From NCBI GenBank assembly GCA_036874045.1, contig CM072342.1, positions 3,556,501 through 3,620,500 on the forward strand: a stretch of DNA of 64,000 bases. The letters run 5' to 3'. Made by a program: the position numbers and the translations under genes. The notes below the pieces were generated by a model, which was given only the letters and a program-made list of their open reading frames with translations, had not been told where the DNA came from and ran no database searches. Position 1 is the stretch's first letter. Each line of letters begins with the position of its first letter. The DNA comes from Cymodocea nodosa (taxonomy: Eukaryota; Streptophyta; Magnoliopsida; Alismatales; Cymodoceaceae). Positions 28,382 to 42,100 of this stretch are shown piece by piece.

Positions 28382-29770
28382 CAGGAAACATAGGAAAGCG
28401 TGAGGTGGAAGAAACCAAAGGCCAACGATAAATCTGCTCGTCTGAAACCCTGAATCCCACGAAATCCTCCACCTTGGAACTCAAAGCTTCGATGGAGTCA
28501 ATGCGATCGGTCGAAAAGTGGGCTGGGAGCGCCAGATGGAAGACAAACGATCGGGAGAAGAGTCTCGGGCGACGGCCTCCGAGAGGAGATTTTGCTTAGT
28601 CAATCATGGTATTATCTTATCTCGATCTTTTTATCGGAAGATCATATTTTTGAATAATTAAAATTATATCTGTAAATCGTGATACACCCGGTTAAACCGA
28701 AAAATGATCATACATTACTTACAACTATAATTTTCATAATTTAAATAATATATATATATAGATTTCCCTATTTTCTGAAGATATACATGTAAAAACTTTT
28801 TTGTGTTTTACTGCAAGGAAAAAATTTCGCATGCGTTCTATGTCATTAAAAATATAGTATTTTTTAGTTGTTCCGAAAAGAAGTAATTAGTCTTTTTGAT
28901 GAAGATGGTATTTGTATTTAAATTTAAGATTTTTTCTCACAATAAAATAGAAAATCAATTACGTTATTCCACGATAAGCAATAATTACCGATTTATAGTT
29001 ACAAGTATAGGCGCACATCCTTATTAAAAATTCTGATTTTGTAAAATCAAGATTCAAAGGTTTTTTTTGTCAAATCACATTATATTTTTTATTTACTGGT
29101 CATGAAATTTATTTGATTGAGATATATGATTTAGAAAGCAATACTCGGTTTAAATTATAAATGTTTTGGTCATAGTTATATTCTCATGGTTCAAATATAG
29201 AATATGAAACGGTACTGACATAAAATAAAATATTTCGCATATTGTAGAGTTAATTCTATATATCGTAATATTCGTAACCATATAATCAGCTACATCGAGA
29301 AGAGAAAATTTGGAAGTAGAGAAGAACACCATCAGAAAAAAGGAACGTGGTTAAGGAAGAAATGGTTAAAAACAAGAAAATGTAAAGAAAAAATCTATTA
29401 TATATTTAAGTGGGATAATGGTGTTAAACTGATTTTAAACGTAAGAATGAAATCGAAGAAAAATATCTATTGCACCTTGCTTATCTATATTGTGGGAATT
29501 AAATTCAAGTAAAATATTACATTAAATAATATATTCTATATATTTTTTTTTTCCAGATTTTCTAACTTTTCATTGGTTTTTCTTTTTTCGCCAAATACAA
29601 AATATAGCTATATACCGTGACAAAAAAATCCAGTCAATCATCCCTCCATCCGTCCTCTTTATCGCGACCGATCTAGCACCGTTCATTCGATAGAGCGAAT
29701 CAATCCAACCCGTACACATACGGTCCAAGGGTCAATCTCCACCGTCCAAACTCCTCAAGAAAACCACTTG
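28382..29770. other. Intergenic region between divergent SAP and PHD genes
   Basis: The two genes are head to head with 1.7 kb between their start codons. The first 200 bases after 28381 are GC-rich and should be the 5' UTR and proximal promoter of the SAP gene. The middle, 28.6-29.6 kb, is AT-rich without features. The GC-richer part from 29.63 kb leads into the PHD gene. No confident TATA box was chosen for either gene. Confidence 0.55.
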
Positions 29771-29777
29771 TCGCCCC

Positions 29778-29800
29778 CGTCTCTCTCTCTCTCTCTCTCG
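29778..29800 (+). promoter_or_regulatory. CT-repeat in the PHD gene 5' region
   Basis: A pure (TC)n run of about 11 units lies 315 bases before the PHD start codon; a second CT run is at 30078-30096, just before it. Pyrimidine patches near the transcription start are common in plant promoters and 5' UTRs, so these probably mark the leader of this gene. Confidence 0.45.
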
Positions 29801-30113
29801 CCCCCTTCGTACATTAGCACTCTGCCCGCCCTCTCAAGCTCGCCAGGGCCGAAACCACGAAGCAGCCCAATCTCTCACCCTAATCCCTAACGACCACTTC
29901 GACCACTATTTTGCCCTCTTTTTATTTTCCGAAGCCACGCATTTACGCGCACAAGAAACTCGACTCTCGCGATTTAATTTTTCCCGATCTCATTTTGTTT
30001 GTTTGGTCATTTTTTTCCGCTATTCAAATCCGATCACTGCGAGCAAGTGCGAGGGCGCCCCCGCCCAAGACGAGAGAGATCTCTCTCTCTCTCTCGCACA
30101 CTCCCGCTATATC

Positions 30114-33100
30114 ATGGCTTTTCATGTCGCTTGCCCAATCACTTGGTTCGCGCCCTTTCTCTCTCTGGAGACTCGTATGTACTTTCCTTCCCTTCCCCTT
30201 CTCACGCACTCTCTCTCACTCTACTTGTTTCCGGTTGCAGTCGGCGAATCTGCTACTGCGAGCTAGGCTCCCGCGGGCGAGGGGAGGAAGCTTGGGGGGC
30301 GGTCTCCCAGGTGGAGGAGTTTCTGAAGGATCCGTGGTGGGTGAGAGCTGGGGGAGGGGAGGTGGGAGAGGGAGGGGTCGTCAGGGTGCTGGTGCCCAGG
30401 ATTGTGCCGGTTCGGGAGGAGGACGCGGACGCCGAAGCGGAGGATGGAGGGGTTCTGGGGGCAGCCTCCGCCCAAGCCAAGAGGGCCGCCCTGCAGAAGA
30501 GGGCGGCCGCTGCATCCCTGGCGGCGGAGGACTACGTCAGGAAGCTCGAGATGGGGGTTGTTGCTGTAAGACATTGATCGATTTATCGATTGTAGTTTTC
30601 GTGCAAACCAATTTTTGCTGATATGGTATCTAGATGGCTGTTAATGATAGTTTACTGGTGTAAATAATATAATGCTCCTGCATTATTTTTTGAGACGAAT
30701 TGAATGTTTTCTTCTTGCTAGTGTTATTTTTTTTTAGAAATTCAATGTAGTTGATGTAGCTATGTCGTATTCCAAGGACGAGGATGGAGAAGTTTCAACG
30801 GATCAAGTTTCTTCTGCTGCAAAAGTTATATGCAGAATATGTTATTCTGGTGAAAATGAAGGAAGCGAGAGAGCTAGAAAGATGCTCTCATGCAGATTGT
30901 GCAATAAGAAGTATCATAGAAGCTGCCTGAAGAGTTGGGCAATGCATAGAGGTAACAGTGTCATTTTCCCTTATTTTGTTCAAGAATAAGTTACCTGCAA
31001 TCCCCTTTTGACAGCAGAATTTTGCAGATTTGTTCCACTGGAGTAATTGGGTTTGCCCTTCCTGTCGTGTTTGTGAGGTTAGATACTTGGATTTTGCAGG
31101 TTTTTCCGTTCATTGGCAATTTGGCATATAGATCACTTGCGCTTGGAAAAAAAAATTGTGTGCTATTACTATTTTATAGATTGTGGTGCAGCTGTCATTG
31201 GTCTGGAAAATAATGTTCCCTTAATATACACAAATTGAAAACATGATTGTACTTGTTCATATTGTTTTTTCTTCTTTTCATAGATATGCCGAAGAGCAGG
31301 TGATCCCAATAAATTCATGTTTTGCAAGCGATGCGATGCTGCTTATCATTGTTACTGTCAGCAACCTTCGCACAAGGTTGGTGCTTATATCCTTTGTCCT
31401 GACCACTCTTATTGTGATCAAACAAATGTAATGCGTTCAAAATTCACAGAATGTCAGTCATGGCCCGTATCTGTGCCCTCAGCATACAAGATGTCATAGC
31501 TGTGGTTCTACCGTTCATGGAAGTGGGCATAGCACAAGGTAATCACTAATACATTCTAATAAATAAATATCCTTAAGTTTGAATATACAGACTATTATCT
31601 TATCATGCTGAATTGTTATTGTTTCTTTGTACTTATAGTCATAGATGTAGGTCTATTTTAAAATGCTGCTACTTTTTTTTTTCATTAGCACACCAACTTA
31701 CAGATCTTGGTCTATGGTTGATTGCAGAATCTGTCTATCATGTGAAATTTGACAATTTTCTTTAAACCTGCATTTTTCTCATTCTCATGGCTGGCTGTTC
31801 CTGGATACTGTAGATGGTTTTTAGGATATAACTTCTGTGATGCCTGCGGGAGATTGTTTATGAAGGAGAAATACTGTCCAGTCTGCTTGAAGGTATGTGC
31901 TGCATTTTTGGAAGCATGGGCACTGAAATGGACATATGACAAGAAGTACATAATGATTACATATATGTGTGTGTATGTGTATGGAAAATTATCAGATGAA
32001 GTAGGGTCTCATCTTCATAATTTGAGGCCTTTTATCTAAACCATTGATCAAAAAATACTTTAATTTCAAAATTTAAAATGAAAAATGTGCAGCCTTAACT
32101 GTATGGCCCTTCCACCATCCATTCATCTCATGTAGAAAGCTCCTCCCATTGCAACCCCCCTTCCCCATGAGCCCTCATTTCACACCCCTATGAATGAGTG
32201 GCTTCTTATGTCATTGTTAACTCTCCTCCTTCCACAACCCCCTCTTGCACCCTTGTGAACAAATCTATCCTTACATCTGCCATCAACCCTCCCATTGCAG
32301 CCTCCTCTTGCACCCCAGTGAATGAACTGCTCCTCATATGGCTGTCAAGCCTCCTCCCATCGCAACCTCATGAATGACATTGTTCCTCCTGCCATGGGCC
32401 ATCCTCCTATCATAACTCTCTCCCTTGTGAACCCTTCTGTAGCTACATGCACCCCTTCCTTGGGAACCCTACTCCCTGTGGGTTGGTAGGACATAGTTGT
32501 TGTTGCTTCCTTCCCTTTGGGGGATGCTTCTCAGTCACTGCCTCCACACCCCACCCTATGGATGATGGATGCCCTTCTTGTAGATAAACTCTAAAAACTA
32601 AAAGTAAAATACATAAAAATTGTGTAACTAAAACTAAAATAAAAATTGTTAAACTAAAGCTGTTTGCTAACCAATCGCTAGGATGAAGGCCATCAAATTA
32701 TGAAGATGAGACCTAGCCTCATTCGATACAGATTACTTAGGGATGAATGCACATTCTATGTGGAAAACTAAAAAAATGACAATTTAGTTGTCATGAATTC
32801 TTTGACAATTATGATACCTGCACCAACTAATGCAGAGATAGTTATCATAAAAGAAGACTTCTGTTCATATTTGAAAATATGCTACTATCTTCTACCCATT
32901 GGTTTTTGAAATGTGCCTTTCCCATTCTGGAAGAACATGAAAATCCTAGCTTCACTTCCTTATCAACTTGAAGAAGTTCAATTGTAGCTTTTCTAAATAT
33001 GTTCTTCCCTTTTTGTATATTCCAGCTAGGCTCCATATTGAATTTACTATTTTAACTTCATAATTTTTTCCCATTGTATTTATGTTATATCAATTTTAAT

Positions 33101-36100
33101 TTCTTTGTAATTTTTTTCCATCATATTTATGTTATAGGAGAAAAGGAAATATTTGGGATCTGGGTTACTAAGCCAAGGCGATGAGCCCATGTGCTGCCTT
33201 GGTGCCCAGATTAATTTTTCGGTTTTTTATATTTTTCTGATGTGTATGTATATATTTATATATAATACATTAGAGTATTACTAAATTAAATAACCCTTTA
33301 TATAGTTTAATTTGACAATCCAAACATGAAGAGAATCAAACAATAACAACAAGAATAACTAAATAACAATCTAACAGTATTTTGTTCCTCATCTTCATTA
33401 GATTTATTCTGCAAGGACAATTTGCAGCATCATCTATGCATACCTACACCACATGATCGACACCCATATGGTTGATTCCATCCTTTGGAATACCCAGCAA
33501 ATAATTTGCAGTTTTCTTTTTCCTTAAAGCATCAATAGAGTACAAATAGGTGTTGCTGTAACTGACATGTTGCTTTGATTTGAATGTTGTTTTCCTTCAC
33601 TATTCAAAAAAGGATCTTATTTTCTAAAAAATCTGTTTTAGGTGTCCACCCTAACAAGCTTGCATAACAACAACAATGATGACAAAAACACCACAAATAA
33701 TAGTTTTAAAAAGACAGTTGTGCAATTGTTGTTTAAATTTCTAGACCAAAAATGGGGAAAATATTTTCAAGATAAATGGACATTTTTTCATTTAAATGAC
33801 TTTTATCCTTCCTTTTTAGAAAAAAAAAGACATTTTCCCATTTTTGTCTGTTTAAAAGGCTAATTTTTAATTTTTAATTTTGGATTGTTGTTGACATGAT
33901 TTTTCTATTTTGATGCATTGTTATTTACTATAATTCAAATTGTTTTTGAATTCCATTACATGATTGATTTATTATTTGTTTATTCCATTAACTTGATAAC
34001 TGTTATGATTGTATATGTGTAATTTATTTTTTTATGTATTCATTTTATTTTATTTTTCAAAAAATTTTCATTTGAACCTTCATTTAAAAAACATTTTTAA
34101 TTTTCAATTCTTATAATGTCAATTTTTTACTACAAGTTAATAATCCTTTTTGTGATACAAGTACTGTAAAAAATTAGTCACTTAATTCTGTCAGTTTGTT
34201 ATTGCATCCCTTTAATCAATTCTATGTTTCTAATTTCTGCAGGTATACAGAGATTCTGAGTCGACACCCATGGTTTGCTGTGATGTTTGCCAGCGTTGGG
34301 TGCATTGTCAATGTGATGGCATCAGGTTCATATTCCCACTTGCTTAGTAGTTGGTACTGCTACTATCATATTGGTTTAGAGTATTTAGAAGGCCATCCTT
34401 GTAATATTCCTATGTTTAAGCAAAAGGGGTGCATTCTTGCCTTTTCTTTAGCCAAATACTCTTTTTTATTTGTGATTCCTAGAGTCTCTTTTTCATGATT
34501 AGAGAAAGAATGCTTTCTCTTTTCTGGGTCCTAATTCATATGAAAGAAATTTTTTTACTAGATGTCAAAAGGTAGTTAAGTTAGTCTTATCCTTCCTTTT
34601 ATGTGGGAAATTTTGTACCCTTTTTTTAGTCTGAGGAGGTGGTAGAACTGTGACGATGTTTCTTTGAATTCAAGGTAGAGTGAGATTCACTAGATACTTT
34701 CTTGACAATAAGAGAAGTTACATATGGTGTCCAAACAATAAAACAATTGTAGTTGGAAGTTGGAACAACTTCATATATTTGGCCACCAAATTCTGATCCT
34801 AATCATTTTAGAGTCAGATTCAGAATCAATTGAGAAAGGAAATTGACTTAATTCTAGAAGCTATCACCATATGCCATTGTACAAATGTTTCAAATAGAAG
34901 CTTGGGTGGGTAAGCTTCCGGTTATGTGAGGGTTTATGCATGAGGGTAATGAGGAGAAATGGAGAGAAATGACATAGGAGGGAAATTTTTTTCCCTCATG
35001 TCTTGTGTTTGTGCATCCAGAAATGAGGGAAAAATGATTTTCCCTCGTCTCCCTTGTATATAAGCCTAGATGGTGTGTTCTTTCCCATCACCCCTTCCTT
35101 TGAAACAAGGGAAAAGAAGGACAATTTTCACTCCACTCTTTCTCCTCAATTTCTCCCTACCATCCTCTCGTTGAACAACTGTAATTTCTGTCGTCTAGCT
35201 TTTAGCCACCATTGTTCTTGAACTTGCTTACTTGAAACCCAATCACAAGGTTGAGCAATTTGACTACTTCCATCATTACACCTTCATCATCGACCATCTC
35301 GTTAGAGCAACTTGTCATTGCCAAACAGTTGCGTCACTTCCAAATCTCCAAGGGATGGTGGGTTCCAGTGTCTTCCTCAGCCTTCTTTCTTCTTTTACAC
35401 CAGGCTACATCAAGGTCATTCCTTCAAAAGAAATCAACTTGCAGGAGAGGTTGCACCAACTTGCATTTGTCGTCGAAAGAGGGAGAGAAGGCGTTGGGAA
35501 GCTCTAAATGACCTCACTTCTAGCCCACCTCCCTTCTAGATACGAGCCTCCAATTGTTGACTAGTCCATCTACATTCACCTTCCAGATTAGAAGCTCCCC
35601 CCTTGCTTAGCCTATCACTACCCTACGCCAAAGAGAAGGACAACATCGATTGAACACAGAGAAGATGAGAGAGGGGTAGAACCAGAAAAAGAAAAAGAAA
35701 AAAGAAAGAAAGGGAGCAATATTTTAATAAAAAAAACTTGAAAAATTTTATTTACTGATTTAAAATAAAAAATATGTAACTTGAAATTTTAATGTTTTAT
35801 ATAATTTGTTTAAGAAAAATGAATTTTAAAATAATCGACTTTAAATATAATATTTTTTTAATATTTCATCTAATTAATTAATTAATCTTTAAATAAAAAT
35901 ATTACATTTTTAATTTTTTGTCATTTCTTATAGCCACGCAAACATTTCAATTTCATTTTTTGTCATTTCGTTTTGGTGCATAAACACTATTGTATTTTTT
36001 ATCATATTCTATCGTATTCTGTTATCTCCATTTTCCATCATTTTCTCCATCTCCTGTCATTTTCATTCTTGATGGGAAAAGTGCACAAACAAGCCTAGAT

Positions 36101-39100
36101 GTCAAATTTTATGGAAAAGTTATAAGTGAAAATGTAAATCAAAGAAAGTTATCTTTTGCAAGATTCTTAACTTAATATTTCTTACAAGGAAATTTTTATC
36201 TACTCTTCCTAGAAAGAAGTGAAAATTTATAGATTTTGTTTGAAAAAATAGGACTCTAATTTGTTATGATGTATTTTGAGTATCAACAAAGGAAATGACT
36301 ACCCCTTTAGATCTTTGGAACAACTTGATGAACATAATATACATTTATCATGATGCCCCAATGAACTCAAATTGAATTTATGGCATTGGCTGGCTTTTTA
36401 GGGTCGACTGTAGCTTCTTTTTTTAAGGGTACATCCTATGATAAACCTAGTCTGAATTATACCTCTGCAAGTAATCCCCTTAGTTTTTGGGTAACACATC
36501 ATCGATTATGATTCTCACAATTTCAAGGGAAAATGAATCCTATTGCCTTCAATTATTTGTTCCATGTATGTATTATGCTATGAGACATGATGGGTAGTAC
36601 TGTTGACCCATGACTCCGTAAGCATCCATCACACTTTTGGGTTTTTTAATTTTAATTTTGTGATATATGGTATCATATATGGAACATAGGTTGCTAGAAT
36701 TAAATGTTTGACTTAAAATTTGGAGAAAAAAGAATAAAATACATAGGAATTCAAGAAATGTGAAACTAGACGGAGATGTAAATTAACTTTATAATTGAAT
36801 GGCCACATGTATTAAAAATATCAATAAGGAAATTTTGTAAGAGTCTGAAGGGTTGGTACCACATGGTGATGATGTTGGAATGATTGAATGGAGATGCACA
36901 AAAAGTAATTTAAGAAAAGAAGTAATGTTATAAAATCTATTATAAATGTAGAAATGATGAGAATTTGGAAAAGTATAGGTTAGCAAAATTAGCAAGAAGA
37001 ATGCCAAGAAAATAGTTGATGAAGTTAAGAATTAAGCTTATAATGAGTTATGTGGTAGTGCTTTGAACACAAAACAAAGGCAAATCAATATATATAGATT
37101 AAGGCAAGAGAAAGGAAAGGTAGATTTGAGACAAGGAAAATTTATTAAGGATTACCATAATAGATTCTTAGTAAAAGATAATGAAATTAAAGATAGATGA
37201 TGTAATTACTATAAACTTTTTAACAACACCACTATGGAAAATTCTTATATGCAAAATTTGAGTAATCACAACAATAATAAAAATTATAGTTATTTTAGAA
37301 GAGTTAGTATTTTTTAGGTAAAATAAGTCATTAAAGAAATGAAATTGGAAAATTTGTTGTATTAGGTGGTATTGATATTGAGCTTAGAAATGCATGGAGG
37401 ATGTAAGGATTAGTTGATTAACTAAACTTTTTAATGTAATTTTAAAGACTAAAAAGATGCTAAATGAATGAAGAAAGAATAGTTTAATCCATGTTTAAGA
37501 ATAAGGGAGATATAGAGTTATGATAATGGTTGGGGCATTAAGTTAATGAGTTATACAATGAAACTTTGGAAAATAGTAATTGAATAAAGACTAAGACATG
37601 TAACTACAATTACAAAAAATCAATTGGAATTAATGCTTAGCAAATCAACAATGGAAGCTACTTTCCTACTTAAACAACTAATCAAAACTTTTAAAGATAA
37701 GAAACATGAACTCTATATATAAATGATGATTGATTTTTGTAGAGATGGGGGTGACATTGGTTGTACAAATAAGATTTTTGTCATTTTGATTCCAGACAAT
37801 GGGAGATTTAAACATCGCATAGTTAGATTTGTTAGCCTCGTCAATGACATCTACAAGATTGTGTAAAATGTTTGGAGAGAGACTCAAACCAATACTTCTT
37901 TTTCTCATTAAGGATTACCAAACTGGATTTGTTGAGAGACAATAGATTCTAGATAGTTTCTTAGTTGCACATAAATGTACTGAAGCTAGGTGGGGACAAT
38001 GGAAGATGGGCCTAGTGCAAAAACTGAATATGAAAAGGGCTTATGATAGTGTATGATGGAATTGTTTGTGATAGGTATGTGTTGTATGTGATTTGGCTTA
38101 AATGGCATGATTAGATCGGGCATTGCGTTAGCTGAACTTCCTTTTTAGTTCTAGTTTATGTTAACCTTGCAGGGGAGATTGGTTGTGGTCATAGACCTAG
38201 GCATTGTGTTGCATCATGTTGCAGTGATGTCTTGTAAAAACATATATATATGACATATATAGTTAACATGAATATGACACTATAGTATAACACATTTTCA
38301 ATCCATATATGATGCTATAATATTCATGTATAAAGCCAAAAACGATTATGACACAATTCTTTCTATCATAATTATACACAACACAATTAGTACATGAAAC
38401 ATGATTAAGGTAAATCTATATACGATTATCTTGTACTAATCATGTCATGTGGATTTCTCTCTGCTTTGGTGGTGGAAGTATTTGGGTATATGTGTCATAA
38501 TGCCAAATTGAATGGTCCAATCAAAGGTTTTTATTCATGCATGATAGCTCCAACCATTAACCATCCATGATATGTTGATGATATCCTCTTTTTTTATGTG
38601 TATCAAGATCAGATTTAGCATATAAAATGCTTATTGGGACTTTTTGCTATTACCACAAGTCTTTGAGTTAATTCTCAAAAATCAACAGTGATAGGGATAA
38701 CACTTTCTTTGGAGGAGGTCCTAACAATAGCAAATTTCGTGCATTGCAAAGTATAGTTTTTCCAAGAAAATATATTGGCCTTTCTCTTACATTAGTGTTC
38801 TAAGAGTCAGGTATTGTCAATCAATGATTGATGATTTTGAGCAGTGATTATCCAGTTAGGCGAGTGAGGTTCCTCTTTGTGTGAGGCAAGCTCACACTTA
38901 TCTCTTCAGTCCTTACCAACATACCAATCCACTATTTGTTGATGTTTAGAATCCCTATTTTGGTTGCAAACCAGCTTGAGTGCATTCAACATCATTTTTT
39001 ACAGAAAGGAGGGTGGAAGGGTAACACTTCATGTTTACATCTTGTGGCATGGAAGAATATTTGTTGATCAAAATCTGACGATAGTCTTGACATATGAAAT

Positions 39101-42100
39101 ATCTGATCCATGAATCTAGCTTTGTTAGTTAAGTACCTATGGCAGTTGTATGAGGTGAAACTGCAATTTTTTTGTGGGTGAAAATTATTAGGGTGAAGTG
39201 GTTTGTGATATTGTCTAGGGGAAGGAATGATAGTTAATGATAGTTGGTCAAGAAGGGTGTCTAGCAGCTCTAGCTTGTAGAGAGGGATATTTAAGGCAAA
39301 TGGGTTGTTAGATGTGGGCTAAAGCTATTGGTTGGGAATGGTAGTGGTGTGTCAATTTTTGGGGTAATGTGTGGGTGGGCAAGTCCCCATTGACTTTTGA
39401 ATTCTTAGTGTTATGCTTAATTGCATCTTCCATCCAAGTGAGTGTGATTGAATGTGGTAGGGATAGTATGGAGAGTCAAACAAAGGTCCATTGATTCTAT
39501 TTCATTCCAATTCCTTTGGAAACAAAGTATCTAACATAGGTTTGGTGATGAACCAACAAAGGATCTTTCATTGTCAAGTCACTTTACCAAGTACTAATAT
39601 ATGAAAGCATTAGGTGTAGAGAGTTGAGGTACTTTTTGGAGGAGTTGGATATGCACTATGGTGAAGGTCTTTTGTGGCGAATGTGGCATGGAGGGATGCC
39701 AGTAGAATGTTTATTGCAGTGAAGGGGATTTGCATTGGTAAGCATATGTAGATTTTGTGGTAGTCATGAAGAGAATTTGAGGCATCTATTCTTTGCATGT
39801 CTATCTATTAGTTGAAGATGGCATTCATGGTTGGGATTGAATGCATAGTATGAATTAGATATGAGATTCTTCTAGGAGCTATGGGTGGCTGAAGGAAGTT
39901 CAGAGAATTTTCAATTAATAATATAGATTTATACCAAGTATCATCTAGTTGTTACTTGCTTCTTTTAGTTGTGAATGAAATAACTAAGGAAATTCAAAGA
40001 GAAGTACTTTAGTGTATGTTATTTATTGATGACATAGTTCTACTTCATGAAAGTAAAATAGAAATTTATTCTAAGTTAGAATCATAGAGAGAAAACTTAG
40101 AATTCGAAGGAGTTAGACTAAATATGTCAAAGATTGAATACATGAAGTGTAAAATTATCAAATGATAGATATAATGATGAAAACATAAAACTAGATGGTC
40201 AGGGAATTGTTAAAAATATGAATCATAGGTATTTAAAATCTATAATAAGTAACAATGGAGAAATTATAGCAGATGCTATTTACATAATTAAAATAGATTA
40301 GTTGAAATGGAAAATTGCATCTGAAGTGTTATGCAATAAAAGAATATCCTTGAAACTAAAAGTGAAATTTTACAAAACATCTATTTTTTCCGCTACTTTT
40401 TGCACAAAATGTTGGACTGCTAAACATAAGCATGTATATGAATTTTGTTTAACAGAAATGTGAATGGTAAGATGGATGAGTAATAATACCATAAAGGATA
40501 AACCAAAGAATGATATTTAGAATAGAGTGGTTAAATTAATTGAGAATAAAATAAAAGAAAGTCGTCTTAGATGGTTTTGTCATATCTATAGAAGATCTAT
40601 AGATGCACCTGTAAAGAAAGAAGCAATTAATAGTGAAAGTAAAAAATCAAAAGAAGTAGAGGAAGACCAAAAATTATATAAGTTGACATAAGATTAGTTA
40701 TGTATATTGAAGAAAAAAATGGATGGAAAGGATTCAACCTCATATAATGGGATTAAGGTATTGATTGTTACTGTTGTAGCTGTGTGATGGATGGTGTCTC
40801 ATTGGCTGTTAGCCTGAAAGTTTCACTTCATTCAAAAAGTTCGAATGTCATATGCTTTAACTGGCTTTGCAAGGTTCCCTGTTAGCTGTGAATGTGAAGT
40901 CTGCTCAGGCAGGAAGAACTCAATGAAGATGGAATAACGTCATGGTTGCCTATGGTTAAAGGGTTTCCTTTTGTCAAAGAGCCATCTGATAATGTCATCA
41001 TCATCCGATAATTCTTACCAGTTATTCAATGTTCTTTTCTTTTTTTTTTAAGGGGGTGGGCCACACTTAGAATGGGAAATTTGTCATCTTTAACTAATAT
41101 CAAATTTAGGTTCTCTAGTGTTACACATGCTTATAGATAGAACATATATGCCTATCGAAAGAATGTATCAAGATCTAATCCTGAAAAGATTACATCTTAT
41201 TGCTTGATAAGCATGTTAAAACCAACAGCTCATAGAAAACCTTTTATTCCGAGTCAAATAACAATTTAAATTCTATTATGAATAATGAGTAAGATAATCT
41301 ATTTACTTTGTTAAAATTTTTTGACACTACATTAATCTCTCTACCCTCTTATGTAACATGCTTCAACAGTGATGAAAAATACTTGCAATTTCAAGCTGAT
41401 GGAAACCTATATTACAAATGTGCTGCCTGTCGTGGAGATTGTTACCAGGTTTGTGAATGTCATACTACGTCATCATATTTTGTGCAAAAGGGGTCTCAGT
41501 CCGAAATTACTTATTACTGGAGGAGAAAAATTACAGTGTAGTGTCTACACATTGAACAAATTTATTATTGTCCAGGTAGCAGATGTTGATGATGCTGTTC
41601 AAGAGCTCTGGAGGAGGAGAGATAAAGCTGATCAAAATTTGATAGTAAAGTTGAGGGCAGCTGCTGGGTTGCCTTCTCAAGAAGAATTTTTTGCAATATC
41701 TCCTTATTCAGATGATGATGATGATGGCCCAGTCATACTAAAGAATGACTATAGTAGATCTTTGAAGTTTTCTGTCAAAACGCTATCTGATAATGTTACA
41801 AAAAATATTACCGAAGAAGGAAAAAAAAACATTAAGACTTCTTCCACAAACAAGAAATCTGTAAAGAAGAAAGGCTATCAGGCACAATTGGCAGGTGAGT
41901 TATTGGAAAATTTGGAAAGGACTGAAGAAGCAAGGTCACTGGAAAGCAAATTTCTTGATGAAAAAGTGAATGAAACATCACAGAACAAAAGAGTAGGTTC
42001 CGGAACCAAAATAAAGTTATCTGCTGATCATTTGGGAATACGTGAAACTGTGGTTAATAGTGTTAATGAGGTGGATGACATTCACTCTAAGGAACCATCT

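Noticed and set aside
29911-30621. 236-codon Gly/Arg-rich open frame over the PHD first exons
   Set aside because: It is an out-of-frame reading of the GC-rich second PHD exon. The spliced frame MAFHVACPIT|CRRICYCE gives the real protein.
31243-31431. Open frame running past the exon ending CAACCTTCGCACAAG
   Set aside because: It reads through a 73-bp intron. The family sequence NVSHGPYLCPQH resumes at 31450.
35232-35539. Three overlapping + strand open frames
   Set aside because: They belong to a non-coding transposon-like block inside the 7 kb PHD intron and show no transposase or other motif.
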